From NCBI GenBank assembly GCA_027627225.1, contig CM051038.1:44897343-44961342 (forward strand): DNA of 64,000 bases, read 5' to 3'. Origin of the DNA: Congeria kusceri. Its lineage: Eukaryota > Mollusca > Bivalvia > Myida > Dreissenidae. Below are positions 36,940-50,992 of the stretch, in pieces. The first letter of the stretch is position 1; every line of letters starts with the position of its first letter. Under the pieces are notes generated by a model that worked only from the letters and a program-made list of their open reading frames with translations, was not told where the DNA came from and ran no database searches. The position numbers and the translations under genes are program-made.

Positions 36940-38777
36940 ATATTCCGAACATAAGAAGGTATATTATTCCATATTTCCATTGTAATATATGAAAATGATT
37001 TTCTACGTAGTTAGTTTTTATTTTCACACGCGAAATATCTATACGGGTGTCGGACCTCAATGTGTAGCAAGTGTTGTTAGTAAAGTGTAAGATATTTGGT
37101 AGATAAGAAGGAGTGTGACCATGCAAGCACTTGTGGTCAGTGACAGCTGTAAGATAAATTATATACATTGGAATGGTGTTTTTTTGGTAGTTGTGAGAAA
37201 AAATCTATATACGTGGTTATTATAAATTGTCATAATGGCTGAAAAACCATACAAACATGTATTCGTGAAACTCGCTATTTTGAACGATGCTTGACCTCCA
37301 AACTTACTGCAGTTCTGGTGGGAACAAATGCCTCAAAGTTCGATTTGCTGTTTCGTTTACATATATTCTACGGAACTCATTAATCTCCAGTAGCGCTCGG
37401 TTGTTTTATTTATATCGGTTTAACGTGTATCTTGCGTGTAAAGTACGGATTTCATAGTCATATAACAAAAGCCCCCTATCAACAAGTGTCATGTAGAATA
37501 GCGCGGTGGATAGTGTTTTAGACTTTGAATCACAATGACTGTGGTTCGAATCCTGCCAAGATCTTTCTTTTTTTATTACTTTCTTTTACTTCAACATCAC
37601 TTATTCTCATCACATTTTTTCTTTATTTTGTTTCTTTTTTTTCAATTATTTTATCTACATAAAAATGCAATCACAAATACTCTGTTTCGCACGCAGTATC
37701 GATGCAGCTCTCTTCTGTGTCAGAATCGAGGTTGATGATGAGATTCCGTGTCATGACGTCGGAAAAATGATCAAATAAATAAATTAAAAACAAAAATAAA
37801 TAAATTGAATAAATTAAAAGTGCCTGGTTTGGGATTCGAACCCAAAACATCACACTTACAAACTTTGCGTACTAACCACTGCACTACAGTATTAACTGTT
37901 ACGTATTGAGGATTTAATCAATAGATAGTCATGTCTGAGTCTCCTATCTGGGGTAGTAGCTGAAAATAGATTTACGAAAATACACGGAACATTCATGACT
38001 GCCAGGTCAATAAAATCGCACAATACGTGTATATAATATATAATCACAATACGTGTATATAATATATAATCACAATGCGTGTATATAATATATAATTCTA
38101 GTATACAGTCCTCCAAAGCTAATATGAACGAAGAATGTAAAAGTTTGTGCGAACTTGTAATTGCCCTGTAGGACCATATTGTTCACAAATAATATATTTT
38201 ACATCTGTAAATTATAGGATCTCATCCTTCACAGGTGTGAAAATTGAGATGATATTCTTCACACATAACATTCTATTCTTCACATTTCTGTGAAGTTTGT
38301 GATCGCATCCAGTTTTTGATATGCAATGAAATCGGATTCTCTTGTAATCCTCAAGGATAACCCGTTTGGGGCCAGTCACATTCTTCACACTTACAAATGT
38401 GACATGTGAGATCCTTTTGATCATAGGTGTGTGAAAAAAATGATTTGTGAAAAAGATGATCCTACAATGCCCTATGTAGACTGTAATTAGAAATGACATG
38501 TGCTTGTACAAAACATATTATGCTGGATAACATTTTGGATCTTTTTTTTTCTGATTTAATGACAAGTTTTCATTAATCTTTTGTAGATGTCTGGATTTAT
38601 TTCATGCCTATAATATTTACTTGATATGTATATGTATTTATTGTATGAATGACCTATTTTTTATTTATACAGGTGAAATAAACAGTTAAATTTTTGGAAG
38701 AATCAAGTATATATATGTTAAATATGTTAGATTTTAAATAATAAGCATGTGTTACTAACGTTCAATGAGTATTTCTA

Positions 38778-38917
38778 TTAAGAACACTGACCTGCTCGGC
38801 CCAGAAAGCATCTTTCTTGCCATAATCCTTGTAGGAGCATATATTTTTATTAAATAGATGTGGATGCTCTCTATGCCAATCCAACATGGCCTCCTCTTCT
38901 TCAACGGTACGGTCGTC
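38778..38917 (-). pseudogene. MADF fragment, cut at the copy 2/copy 3 junction
   Basis: Same truncation as in copy 2, at the second tandem junction. Only copy 1 keeps the part lying outside the unit. Confidence 0.55.
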
Positions 38918-39116
38918 TTTGCATCGGCTGGGCTCTCACACGGTCGAACACCGACAATAGGCAGTGTGTCTGACTCTAAGCCTACGTCAGGCGATGACGT
39001 CGGTGTTGCAGCCCTGGCTGCTCTGCCCCGCCCACGGACCCTTCAATTTTGGCATCACCTTGTGCAAATTAAGGTACCTTTGAAATAAAATGCAAACCTT
39101 AACACCTTGAAGAATA

Positions 39117-39422
39117 GAAATTGTCCGGAAAACTGCAGCGGTTTATACACGCTGCGGGGACGCTGTATGTATGCAGCTCAGTCGCCGTGCCAACGCCATG
39201 GTCGCACTAGAGTCGTCGAACACACAAAAAGAACGCAGTGTGGTCGCCGTGCCAACGCCATGGTCGCACTACAGTCGTCGAAGATACACCAAGAACGCAG
39301 TGGGGTTGCCGATGATCGCCGTGTGGACGCACTGAAACACAATAAAAACACCAAGGACGCGGTAAGGTCGTGTTGGGAACGCAGTGTACGCTCGCAGAAC
39401 ACAGACAGCAGGACCGCGGTGT
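39117..39422. repeat. GC-rich repeat with 62-bp internal duplication (copy 3)
   Basis: Counterpart of 22731-23036 and nearly identical to it. Confidence 0.5.
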
Positions 39423-39779
39423 AACGGTTGCCAAAAAGTAGGACTTTTTAAATAAAAAGCATTGGCGTTCGCAATGCAACTATCGGCGTTTCCCAAACAA
39501 AATATAAAGGTTTATGTCGCAATACGCCAGTCCGGTGTAACGGGGACATAAGAAAATTTTTCTTTCAAATCCCAAACTGTGAAACTGTCCTTTAAAAACC
39601 ATGGGTACTTTAAATTGATATCCATGGAATCGCATTTCAGCGTCGAGTTGGTACTTAACATCTTAAAGACGATGTGTTAGTGACATTGCTAGAGTCAAAA
39701 TGTATCTCTTAGATGTAAAATTGTACACAGCGAACAACACTATGACAGCAACAACGAACATGAATCAGTATGCAATATG

Positions 39780-41056
39780 TTTCAGTAGTATACAAAACTG
39801 GCAATGGTTGTATTAACAATTAGACCAGACTTGGTCAACAATAGCGTTAATAACTTTTAAACTGTAATGGCAAAATGCGTGTAAATGTAAATTCCATTTT
39901 TGATTACTGTTATTTCATTGAAATGTATTCGTAGACAAGTACTTTTCAATCCTATAAATAGCTTATTGACTGTTATTGCAATATCACGAAGATATTAGAA
40001 TATTTTGTTCCTAATATTTTGTATAGAGCACAGCGAAATTGTATTGTAAATCTACTTTAATTTGTTCTCATCTTCGTGTATATGGAGAAAATATTGTTTG
40101 GTCGCATAATTTCTATTTCAAGCAATATGTCTACGCCTACAATTCAAATTCGTGCATAAAACATATTATCCATGTCAGACAATATTATAATGTTCAAGCG
40201 AACATTGTATAAGAGAGAAGAAAGGATAACGACAGGAAACAAAATAAGAGGAAATAATGTTTTATACCATATTTACCAATCACATCGCAACTTTCTTCAA
40301 TGCCGATCCCAATGGGCATTTCCTAGACGTCACGTGATGTCTGGCATGCTTTACATCTGTGTCGCTTCCAAATTTAGCGATGTCTCAAGGTCTCGTGATG
40401 CGATCCGTATGTGAAAGCTTACCGTATAATAAGTAGCGTGCGTATAAATAACAACTAAATTTCGATATACTGCACGATACTTATTGCACGATAAGCATGA
40501 ATATTAGGCTCCGCCAACCAGTTACCGTTCTGATAGCACTGTTATTGTATACCAAAAACCAAAGATAACTCTCTGAAATATGGTATAATTTCGATTATAT
40601 AATGTGTTTTGTTTATCTTTCTGGAATCTGAGACGCATTGATTCAAATTGTCAAATGTTCCAGCATATAAAAAGGTGCTACTGATTTCGTGTTGTATTTA
40701 AAGCTGCTACGTCACAGACTGTGAAAAACAATATATTATTACATGAAACTGTCTGAAACGGAGTTTCGGACCTGAAGTTGGACCACGTATTAATATTAAT
40801 ATTATACAATTAAATGATGCCTAACTGACCGCACTTAATGAGTATCGTAACTTTTAGATTACTTAGCAACTGTTTTGTCTTAGTTATTTATGTCTGTGAA
40901 GTAGCATCTTTATAGGATCATATTTTTCACAAATCATCTTTTTCACACACCAGTAAAGACCTAGAATCGCATTTGTCACATCTTTAAGTGCGAAGAATGC
41001 GATTGGCCTAAAAAGGGATATGCGCGAGGATCACAGAAGAATATGATTTTATTGCA
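39780..41056. other. 1.28-kb segment present in copies 2 and 3 only (copy 3)
   Basis: Counterpart of 23394-24670 with very few substitutions. Its MITE is at 40262-40588. Confidence 0.8.
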
Positions 41057-41361
41057 TATCAAAAATTGGATGCAATCACAAACTTCACAGAAAATGTGAA
41101 GAATACAAATGTGATGTTTGAAGAATATGATCTAAAATGTTCACACATGTGAAGAATGAGATCCTATTTTTCAATGATGTGAACAATATGAGTTGTGAAA
41201 AATATGGTAACAGCTTTAGGTCATGTGGCATAAAGTGATAAAACGCCACGTGTTTTGCTATTGCTTCGTAAGGTCCTCCATCTGAGCATTTTTACACGCT
41301 ATTGAACAAACAACAGGTGTTTATTTATCACATGCTATAATTTGTTTTCCGTGTATTACAA

Positions 41362-41636
41362 TCGCCTCCGTGGCCTAGTGGTTAGGGCGTTCGCCTACGG
41401 AGCGGGAGGTCGAAGGTTCGAGTCCTACACAGGGCGAGTTCTGATATGGCCGGTTGCCTACCCAGCAGCTAGTTAAATCAAGGGGTACCGATTGCCTTCC
41501 TGCCACGCGCCCGGCATATAGGATAGGAATCGGTAGTAAAGATGTTCATCAGTAAAGGTGTCTCAGTCAAAACTGGCTGGCCCTTAATCTCGAAGGGTGA
41601 CACTATAATAAAACAAACACTTTACACTTTACATTT
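41362..41636 (+). mobile_element. tRNA-Arg-like SINE (copy 3)
   Basis: Same element, with the diagnostic T at 41590 (ATCTCG where copies 1 and 2 read ATCGCG). Confidence 0.75.
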
Positions 41637-44600
41637 ACAGCCATTGTGTAAGATAACATTTTGAGCTTTATCATTGGCTACATATTCTTTGACTGACCAA
41701 TCACATGACGTTATTTTGGTGAAATGACGTCGTCAACATGAAATGACGTCACGTGGGTACACAAGTTTGAGGATTTACCAACTTAATTTGGTAAAATTAA
41801 ACGGGTTTTATTTAGCTGAAAAGCATGTGATAAAAAAAGATCTGACACTCGTTGTCATTTCATACCATATTTTATTAAACTCGTCCAGGAAATTCGTTGG
41901 TAGGCTCGCCAAAGGCTCGCTTACTAACAAAATTCCTGAACTCTTGTAATAAAATATAGTGTGACATGACAACTCGTGTCAGATCCTATGTATCTTTACC
42001 GACGTTATTTTAGCACCCTCTCAATAAATAAAACTTAGAAAAAACGAAAACATGTCTTTTCAGTACTGTCAAATACATAATAAAAACAAACTGATATGGC
42101 CTAAAAAATGTCTTGTACCATCGATAACGTATTTACCATTTAGATTGTTCGTTAGCTTATTGTTTAGCACCATTTTGCGATGATCGAACTGTATACAGGA
42201 ATAAGAAAACAGCATTGTGGCCCTAAAGTGAGATGACACTATTGTTTTTTTAAATCATTATTACGAAATGTTGTTCTTTAAACGTAATAATATTTCGTAA
42301 TTACGAAAGTCATTTTGTCAAAATGTAATATAATTATGTACTATTTCGTAATTACGAAATGTTATTGCGTATTTATGCAAAAATAGTTCGCTCAAACGTT
42401 ATACTATTTTGTAATTGCGAAATGTATTTTGTAAAAAACGTCATGTTAATTCGTAATTAGGATATAGTATTACGTGTTTACTGACTACATGTACTACATA
42501 TGTGATTGTGTTTTACCGAAATTCATACCGTAATTACGAAAAAATTACGTTTATAGTATTTACGATATACTTTTTGAGTTTACCCACTGATATAAGCTGT
42601 TAATGTTTTTTTCTCGAAATACATGTTGTTGTCTTTTCGACATACATGTCACAATTACGAAAGAAACATTTGAATGAGCTGAATCCTGTATTGTTGGAAC
42701 TAGCCCAATTGGAAAGTCATACAATGATAAATGGTGTAGGAATTTCCTGTTGTACATAAAATTCTAAAAGACCTTTATCTCATATTTTTTGTTCGGTACA
42801 TTTTTGTTTCGTGTGCATAACTATGTTTATACCATATTTCAGTAAGTTTTCTTAGTTTTTCGGTATTGTTTCGGTCTAACTGTGATATCAGAACGATATC
42901 AGGTGGGCGAAGCCTTATATGCAAGCTTACCGTGCAATAAGTATCGTGCGGTATATATGATTGATAGATATGGTATAAAACACTTGTAGTTTGCTATTTG
43001 CTTTAATGTTCATTTCTTCTTAAAATACACTCAGGTTTGTGCTAATACTCAAACTAGTTATCATTAATATGTTTGAAAAGCAATGGGAATATTTCAAAAT
43101 GAAATATGTGCTAACACCTCTTGACTTTGCAGTTTGAAATTCCTAGAATATTTTATTATTCTTGAAACGAAACACACTGTGTGTTTGCGCGTGTCGGTGT
43201 CTTATGTAAGTACATGTTACCCTGGCATGCTTATAGCGCACGGCTGGATTCTATATTTAAATGAGGCTAATCCAGGACGACAATTTACGCCCACATTGAA
43301 TTTATGGTTAGAAGGGACTTCCTGGAAACAGAAAAATACCATAAAAGCGGAAAGTGACGTCCTGAATTAGCCTTACGGACCGCACAGGCTAATCAGGGAC
43401 GACACTTTGCGCACATGCATTAAGCCCGATTTTCCCACGACACGCCTCAAACGTATTCTTTGTCATCGCCATATGCACGTCCGTATGGTGTTGTTAGCGT
43501 TGAATGGAATAATCTTCAGCCATCTTAAAATGCGATCGAATCTAATAACACGCACGTTAAAAATGTAAGATATGTATAGATACTAATCAAAATGAGCGAA
43601 TGAAAAACCGCGTGAATCGTTGTTTTTTTTCGAGGAATACGCGAAATTAATACACCGCAAAATAATATGATTTTACAGTAACCTTATTGAATGGGACATA
43701 ACCATTGTAGATCAACAAATCGCTAATATTTTAAGCTATACGGAACTGTACTTGTCATCAATTGAATTTAACAGTAAACATTCGATTTTTTTTCTCTCCC
43801 GATGATGTCTCTGGAGTTTCATTAGTCCTATGTTGTTTTTTTTCCACGTAAGGGAAACAACTATGCTATTTGGAAAGTTTTCAACTAAGAGTGTACTCCC
43901 TTACAACATCAACATTCACGCTGTCGTGTAAAACGTTTAACAGTTAAACCAACATTAGAACCTTTATACGGCTATTTGGGGCATGAATGTACGATGATTG
44001 CTTAAATAGTACAATTCCTATTATTTAACTGGTTCTGCTGTACCTTTTTGAGTAAATCCATCGCACCAAATATATGAATTTATGAGCTATTAGTACGGGT
44101 AATAAATAATAAGTAATGTGAACATATTTCAATAGAACGGATATGATCCCAATAACAAGACTGGTCGAAATCCACATTATTTAAACTAAAAATGGATTAC
44201 AGACTATATCTCTCTACAGTTGTTGAAAAACCGTCGAATATTACTCCATTTAGCGCTTGCCCAGTCATAAATTATAACTATATTACTATATGTACATACT
44301 TATTTTGCTGTCAAAGCTTTTTACTTAATAAGTGAATTGAACGGACATAATTATATATTTTTGGATTTAATGAAACGTACAAAGAAATTAGAAGAGATTG
44401 CATTTGTTTTAATATTGTATTATGTGACAATCCAAATTTAATTGAGGCGTGTGAAACCCGGGCTTTATGCATGTGCGTAAAGTGTCGTCCCGGATTAGCC
44501 TGTGCAGTCCGCATAGGCTAATCCAGGACGGCACTTTCCGCTATTATGGTATTTTCTGTTTCAAGGAAGTCTTTTCTGAACATAAATCCACTGTAAGCGA

Positions 44601-45406
44601 GTGTTCCCGGGTTCGAGGCCCGGATTGGCTGCACAATTGTTTCACCCTGTAACATATTTTCATATATTGCACGAGTATGTATTGATAATTTTCTTTTTAA
44701 ATACACTGATAAATCTTTTTAATTGACTTGATTATTTAATAATCATGGTGGAATAGTGGAAATTTGGTATGATGCGAATGAAGGGTTTGACTTGTATGAA
44801 TTTATATTTTTTGGAGTTAAATCCACTAACGTCAGTTTAAACACTCAAACTATTTAGTGGTGGTTTTTTTTTGTAATTATACCATATGTCAGAGAGTTTT
44901 CATAGTTTTGCGGTATTCAATAACTATGATTTATACCATACTTCAGAGAGTTTTCACTGTTTTGCGGTATTCAATAACTGTGGAATCAGATCGGTAAATG
45001 GTGGGCTAATATGCAAGATTACCGTGCAACAAGTAGCAAGCAGCATATTGAAATTTAGTTGTAATTTATACGCTCCCTACTTATTGCATTGAACGATTGC
45101 ACTGAGTGGTCACATTGCGACAGCGCTAAATTTGGAAATGACACGCATGCCAAGCATGTCAGACATCACGTGACGTCTAGGAATGGCCCTCTGGGATCGG
45201 CATCGTATAAGGTTGCGATGTAATTGGTCAATATGATATTAAACACTTCGTAGCACCCTTTGACCTCAATATGTTAATTATTTAATCTCGCCCTGCGAAC
45301 TCGTTAAAAAACTTATTTCGGTTAAATTGTGCTACAGCTATTACATCAGATCCGTAAATGGTGGGCGGAGCAACTTACCGTGCAATAAGTAGCGTGCAGT
45401 ATATTG

Positions 45407-46204
45407 TTGTTGTTGTTTTAGGGTGTACAGTCCTTCGGCGCCTGAGGCTGCATTATGTGAGGACTTAGATCTGTGGCTCGTCAGACGGTAAATTTAGAAG
45501 TCGAAAGTTAAAGGAGCCAATTGATAAAAGAAATTTACTGTGTAATTTATGCATTACGTTTTTATAAATTGTGTATGTGTTTTATTTGCTAAATGTGTGT
45601 GTGTCGGACGGTAGTAAGTTGAGTGGTCTGTAATTGAATATCGTTGTTGTTGTTGTGATCCTTTCGTGGTAAGGGTGGTGTGCGCTGGTCGACGGCGATA
45701 GCGTGGCTGGTGGTGACTTGTTTCCAGTAGGCGTGGACGCTGAAATTTGGCCTGGTCTTACTTGAATTTCTTAGTAAGTTTTGACTCTAAAGTCTTTGAA
45801 TGCCAAAAAAGTCTAGGATAAAGTATTATGGCCTTGTTGTTATAAATATTTAGGTGGTTTTTTAAATTTTGTTTATTACCTGTTTATTAAAGGTAATGAG
45901 AACTTATTCTCAATCTATGGTTAGAATAAGTCACTGAAATAGTATACATTAAATGGTTTCATTTTCGTAAATTGAAACTGGTGAGTGTTTGTTTATTGGT
46001 GATAGTGCCTTTATATTGATTTTTATTGATATATATATAGAGATAGCTCGAGTATTGGGTTACGTTTGTGGACCAAAAAGACTGTATTATTTGGGGTTAG
46101 ATATGGTGGGGTGTTGTTTTATGGGTCGTTTGGCCGCTTCAGTAAAGATATAGAGCTTGTTAGGAAAGTTTATAACAGATAACCGAGGTATCAAACATGT
46201 GTGT
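45407..46204 (+). mobile_element. Insertion remnant without RT (copy 3)
   Basis: Only the GT-rich 0.8-kb part is present, between target duplicates CGTGCAGTATATTG (45393-45406) and CGTGCAGTACATTG (46205-46218). The point corresponding to the missing RT block is the AACAT at 46194-46198, which occurs on both sides of the block in copies 1 and 2. Confidence 0.65.
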
Positions 46205-46807
46205 CGTGCAGTACATTGAAATAAAGTTATAATTAATACGCACGCTACTTATTGCATTGAACGATTACACTGAGTGGACACATTGCGACAGCGCTTAATT
46301 TGGAAATGACACACTGTGATTGGTAAATATGGTAAAAACACGTGTAGCACCCTGTGACCTCAATATGTTAATAATTTAATACCGCCCTGCAGGCCCGTTA
46401 AATAACTAACATATTTCGGTCAAAGTGTGCTACAACTATTATTTAATTGTCCATTTTTTGTGCAAGACATTGCATGAATGTGCATCGAGATGCGTTCACC
46501 GTATTTCACTTCCACCAACAACCAAATATTGAATAAATCTTATTTTTTCAAAACCTTATTGTTTAAAAGTTGAAAACATATTTAAAGGCTTCCACAGAAG
46601 TTGGGATTCTGTTAACAAACAATATGCGAAATATAGCTTTAAATGTGGTAGAAACAACCCGCATTACCGGTAATTTTATACAAATATAAACCTACGCGAG
46701 GTTTATACGCTATACTTTTTCTTAGCCTATGTAGAATTTGCATTTTATACAAATTATTTGTATTTTAGCCACCTTATATCTTTGTACATTTCATAATGCC
46801 GAATTAA

Positions 46808-47553
46808 AGGGACTTTGTCAACGAAACCGGCCTCAAGAGGGCAATTTTTTACAAAAAATCTGAAATTAAGATATTAATTTTGACATATAATAAAGGTTAA
46901 AATGAGGCGTGTCGTGGGAAAATCGGGCTTAATGCATGTGCGTAAAGTCTCGTCCCGGGCCAGCCTATGCAGTCCGCACAGGCTAATCCAGGATGGCACT
47001 TTCCGCTTTCAGGGTATTTTCTTTTTGAAGGAAGTCTCTCCTAAACAAACAAAAAAACACTTTAGGCGGAAAGTGTCGTCCCGGACTGCACAAGCTAATC
47101 CGGGACGACACTGCGCACATGCATTAAGCCCGGTTTTCCTACGACACGCCTCAAATATGGTATATATAATGGAAGAAGAGTTTACGCATTATGAGAAAAA
47201 CAGGTCCTGTTTGTTTAGCCGTTTTCTTGTTTACATTTTGACCTCAGATGTTTAGGTCCTTTGTATAACCATAGCTTGCACAAGAATTCTTACAAAGTAA
47301 AATAGCTCAATTGGTAAGAGGGCTGTCATTATTTTATTTTTTTCACTCCTCAGTCGTGAGTTTGATACCCGCTTGGGGTTTATCTCTTTTTGTTTTCAAG
47401 CATTTTTGCTGAACTATTTTTTATCGAAAAGCTCAGTATGTACTATACCATTTATACTTCATTTAAATTGAGATTCGTTGGTTTTGCGCTCTTCTTTTAT
47501 ATAACATCAATTATATTGCTATTGGAAACCACTTTTTCCTAGACATAGTCCCT
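46808..47553. mobile_element. TTAA-flanked MITE with tRNA-like module (copy 3)
   Basis: Counterpart of 16370-17115, TTAA at 46804-46807 and 47554-47557. Confidence 0.7.
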
Positions 47554-49408
47554 TTAAGTATACTGGTTTGAACTACGCACATAAATCATAATTTCTAATG
47601 CGTAAATTTCGTAATTGTTAGATAAGGTTGAAGATAAATACCACACAAAGGGACAGCATCATTAAACATTCTTAAATTTAGATATTAATATTGACATGCG
47701 ATAAAATAATATACATACAATGGGAAAATATTAACGCATTCTGAAAAAAAAAAAATTGTTATTTTCTTGTTTACATTCTGACGTCACATAAAAATTGGGC
47801 TATTCTACGAAAAACCTTTTCCTATTTACCAACTTATTATGAATCATGAACTGTGAAAATCAGAAATTCATTTATTCACGCTTCACGATTTGCCGATTTT
47901 TATGATAATCGTGCAGTGTCACCGTGCAAAAAAGTGTATATGTACACGAATCCGTTGGGAATCAAGAACTATGAAGTACGAAATTTATTTTTTCAAACTT
48001 CACAAATTCATGATTATCTTTCGTAATATGAATTTCAAAATGTGATTTATGGAAATTTGTACTTCACAGTTCATGATTTGTAACGAATTTATGAAATCGC
48101 GAAGATAAAATTCAAATAAATGATTTTTGTACTTCACATAAATTACAATTCATAATTATGAAATCAGAATAATGAACAACACCGGTCTTTCGTACTATTC
48201 CAGTATGTTGCTAAACTGGCGGATTATCGCGTAATAATTACGACTCACCGGGATGTTGATACGTAAAGTTTGTGTTACGAAATTCCATTGAAAATTGAAA
48301 ATGTTTATTACGCGTAACGTCAGTGACAAAATCTAGATCTTGTTTGAAGTCCAAAATTTCAGCATTTACTGACATAGATAAGCCTATCTCTTGCAAAACT
48401 CCAATAGAAATATGTGTTTTGTGTGATAAATTACCGCAACTCTCTTTTGATATACAGTGATTTATTCCCCCGTCTGTTGTAAATAAACAATCTATGTTGT
48501 TCAACTGTCGTCGAGCCGGTACTGAAACTGTCGAAAACGCCCGGAGAATTCATTATTGTAAGACATTCGGAAGGCTTCTGTCATATTCCGTTTCTCGTCT
48601 GCAAAAAACGAAAATAAATGGCGGCCATATTGGACTCGTCAGTCGTCTGCTTGTAACAAAATCTGACAGGTAATTGTTTTGCGATGCGAGAATGAAACGA
48701 ATTATTTCAAGAAGTCGGTTTTGTCCGAAACCACATTCTGTGGCGGAAATAAAAAGCAAAGCTCACTTAAACCCGACTGTTCAGTTTCTAAACGTCATTT
48801 GCCAATGACGTGGAAACGCATATGAATTGATAACACGTGGCGAAATATGTAGAGGTAATTATTTTGTGTTTCCAGTATGGTAAAGTATTATAATTACATG
48901 TTATTTTACTTTATTTCAGATGGTGCACTGTTTTTATCACGCATACATGTTCGGACATCATAACTGACTACAGGTTTTATTTCTGTCACTGCCTGAATAA
49001 ACAATGCTCTATAATAATAATAATAATAATAATCATGATAATAATAATAATAATAATAATAAAATAATAATAATAATAAAATAATAATAATAATATCTTT
49101 ATTTATAGAAGATGACACATTAAGATATAACAAGTAACAACATGGCTATCTTTTTTACAATGTGGTCTTCTATGTGAAAAACATATTAGTCAACGTATGT
49201 AATATCACAACAAACACCCAAAACACATATAAATTATAATTATTTTTACACAATTGACAGTCACACCCAAAATTGAAATAAACAGTTATGAAAGAAATAG
49301 AATGAGATTAAGAGAGTAAAAGGCATTATTGTTCTGGTCAATTGTTATGCATAAGATTTTTTTATATCTAAGCTTAAACCCTGATACGGAATCGATATTC
49401 CGAACATA

Positions 49409-50992
49409 TAACAGAACAGAACAGAACATAATTTTATTACACATAAACTTTACAGTTTCTAGCGTTTAACAATTATACATTATACATTATACATTATAGT
49501 AAGAGATCATTAATTTTAATATTTCTAGAACAGGATGAACTTGAGAAGATAAAAATGAAACTTGCATGTTCACACATAAGCATAGTACATCTAGTTAAAA
49601 TGGAACTGTTTTCGTATGTCCATTGAAGTAAACAACAATTATATAACAATGACAACATGAATATCATATTAATTAAGCAGTAGTGGTATAGAATATGTTG
49701 AAAGATATACATCAATATGCACATATATACAAACATCTTTTATTAATTGTTCATCATAATATTTTGGCGAATACTTAATGCCTCTGATATGTACTTGCTT
49801 AACATTTTACTTTTATTCTGTGTATTTAGCAATTGCGTGAGTTTAAAAATACTAGGCCTGATTCCTTAATAATTTTTAATATATTTTTCTCTTATTTGAA
49901 CGAATGTAGTACATTTCAACAAGAAGTGGAATTCATCTTCCACTTTGTTATTTGGTCATAATTGACAAAGCCGCATATTTATATCTACCTGATCGTATCT
50001 ACCAGTTTGTATTCTCAGATTATGTGTACAAGGACGTAATTTTGTAATCGCTGTTCTCAAATTTCTTGATACGATTGTTTCTAAATATGATTCAAATGAA
50101 AATATTGTTTTTATTGCTTTATACACAATCAAAACTCTATTATCAGTTACGTCACGTTGCCACTCTTGTAAGTATTCATCAATAACTCGTTGCTTAAACA
50201 AAGACAAAACATTACTTTCATTGATTTGTTAGTTATAAGCCCAAACATAATTAAATCCATATCTATAAAGTAGGTCCTTAACCTTTCCAAACCAATTTAT
50301 CTTGTTATCATTTAAATCAGTCAGACGATCTTCCATGATTGATCGCAGTATTATATTGACACTTTTAATAAGTTTAAACCAATATTTGATAATGCGTACA
50401 TATCTGCTAACATATAACGGGAATCTACCAATTTCGCCGTATACGGCAACATTTGGAGTTGATTTTCTGACACCAAGAATAGCCTTGCAGAATTTTAGGT
50501 GTAATTTTTCTAACTCGCTAGACTTAGAGAAACCCCATATTTCGCATGAGTATGTAATAATTGGCGAAACAAAAGCATCGAATAACTGCAAAGCTAACTT
50601 TGGTTTACAATCATATGTTTTCAAATTTGATAACGATGTGTTTAGTGACTTTAATCCTTTACCACGTAAAGTATTAGTATTAAGATTAAAATTTCCTGTA
50701 TAATTCAGTGTTACGCCTAGGTAGATAAAATCGTTAACCGTGTCTAGGTATTCATTTCCATACACCCACTTCTCATTACGTTTTGTGCCTCCTCGTTTAC
50801 GGAAAACAACAATTTTGGTTTTTGCTATATTGACTTGTAAGCCCCATGTACTACAATAGTCATAAAGACAATTTAGAGACATTTGTAAATCTTCAGGCGT
50901 TTCACCAATTACAACCATGTCATCTGCAAAAAGCAATAAAATCAAGCATATATCTTGTAGATTAATTCCAGCGCTATGTCTATTTTGCATAA
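49409..50992 (-). mobile_element. Nested LINE (copy 3)
   Basis: Target duplicate at 49395-49408. The other duplicate (50993-51005) has lost one G, which puts the host LINE residues EIWNNIPSYV in frame with the inserted RT, giving a chimeric open frame from 51032 to 50229. A further private nonsense change creates TAA at 49866-49868 in the YYGIR segment. Confidence 0.85.

Larger units (their letters stand above)
22392..38777 (+). repeat. Tandem array copy 2 (16386 bp), hybrid of copies 3 and 1
   Basis: Full-length unit holding both the 1.28-kb segment missing from copy 1 and the RT block missing from copy 3. Up to 24970 its diagnostic bases agree with copy 3; from 25204 on they agree with copy 1. 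The left junction reads TTTCTA then TTAAG, sharing a 2-bp TA overlap with both parental boundaries. Confidence 0.95.
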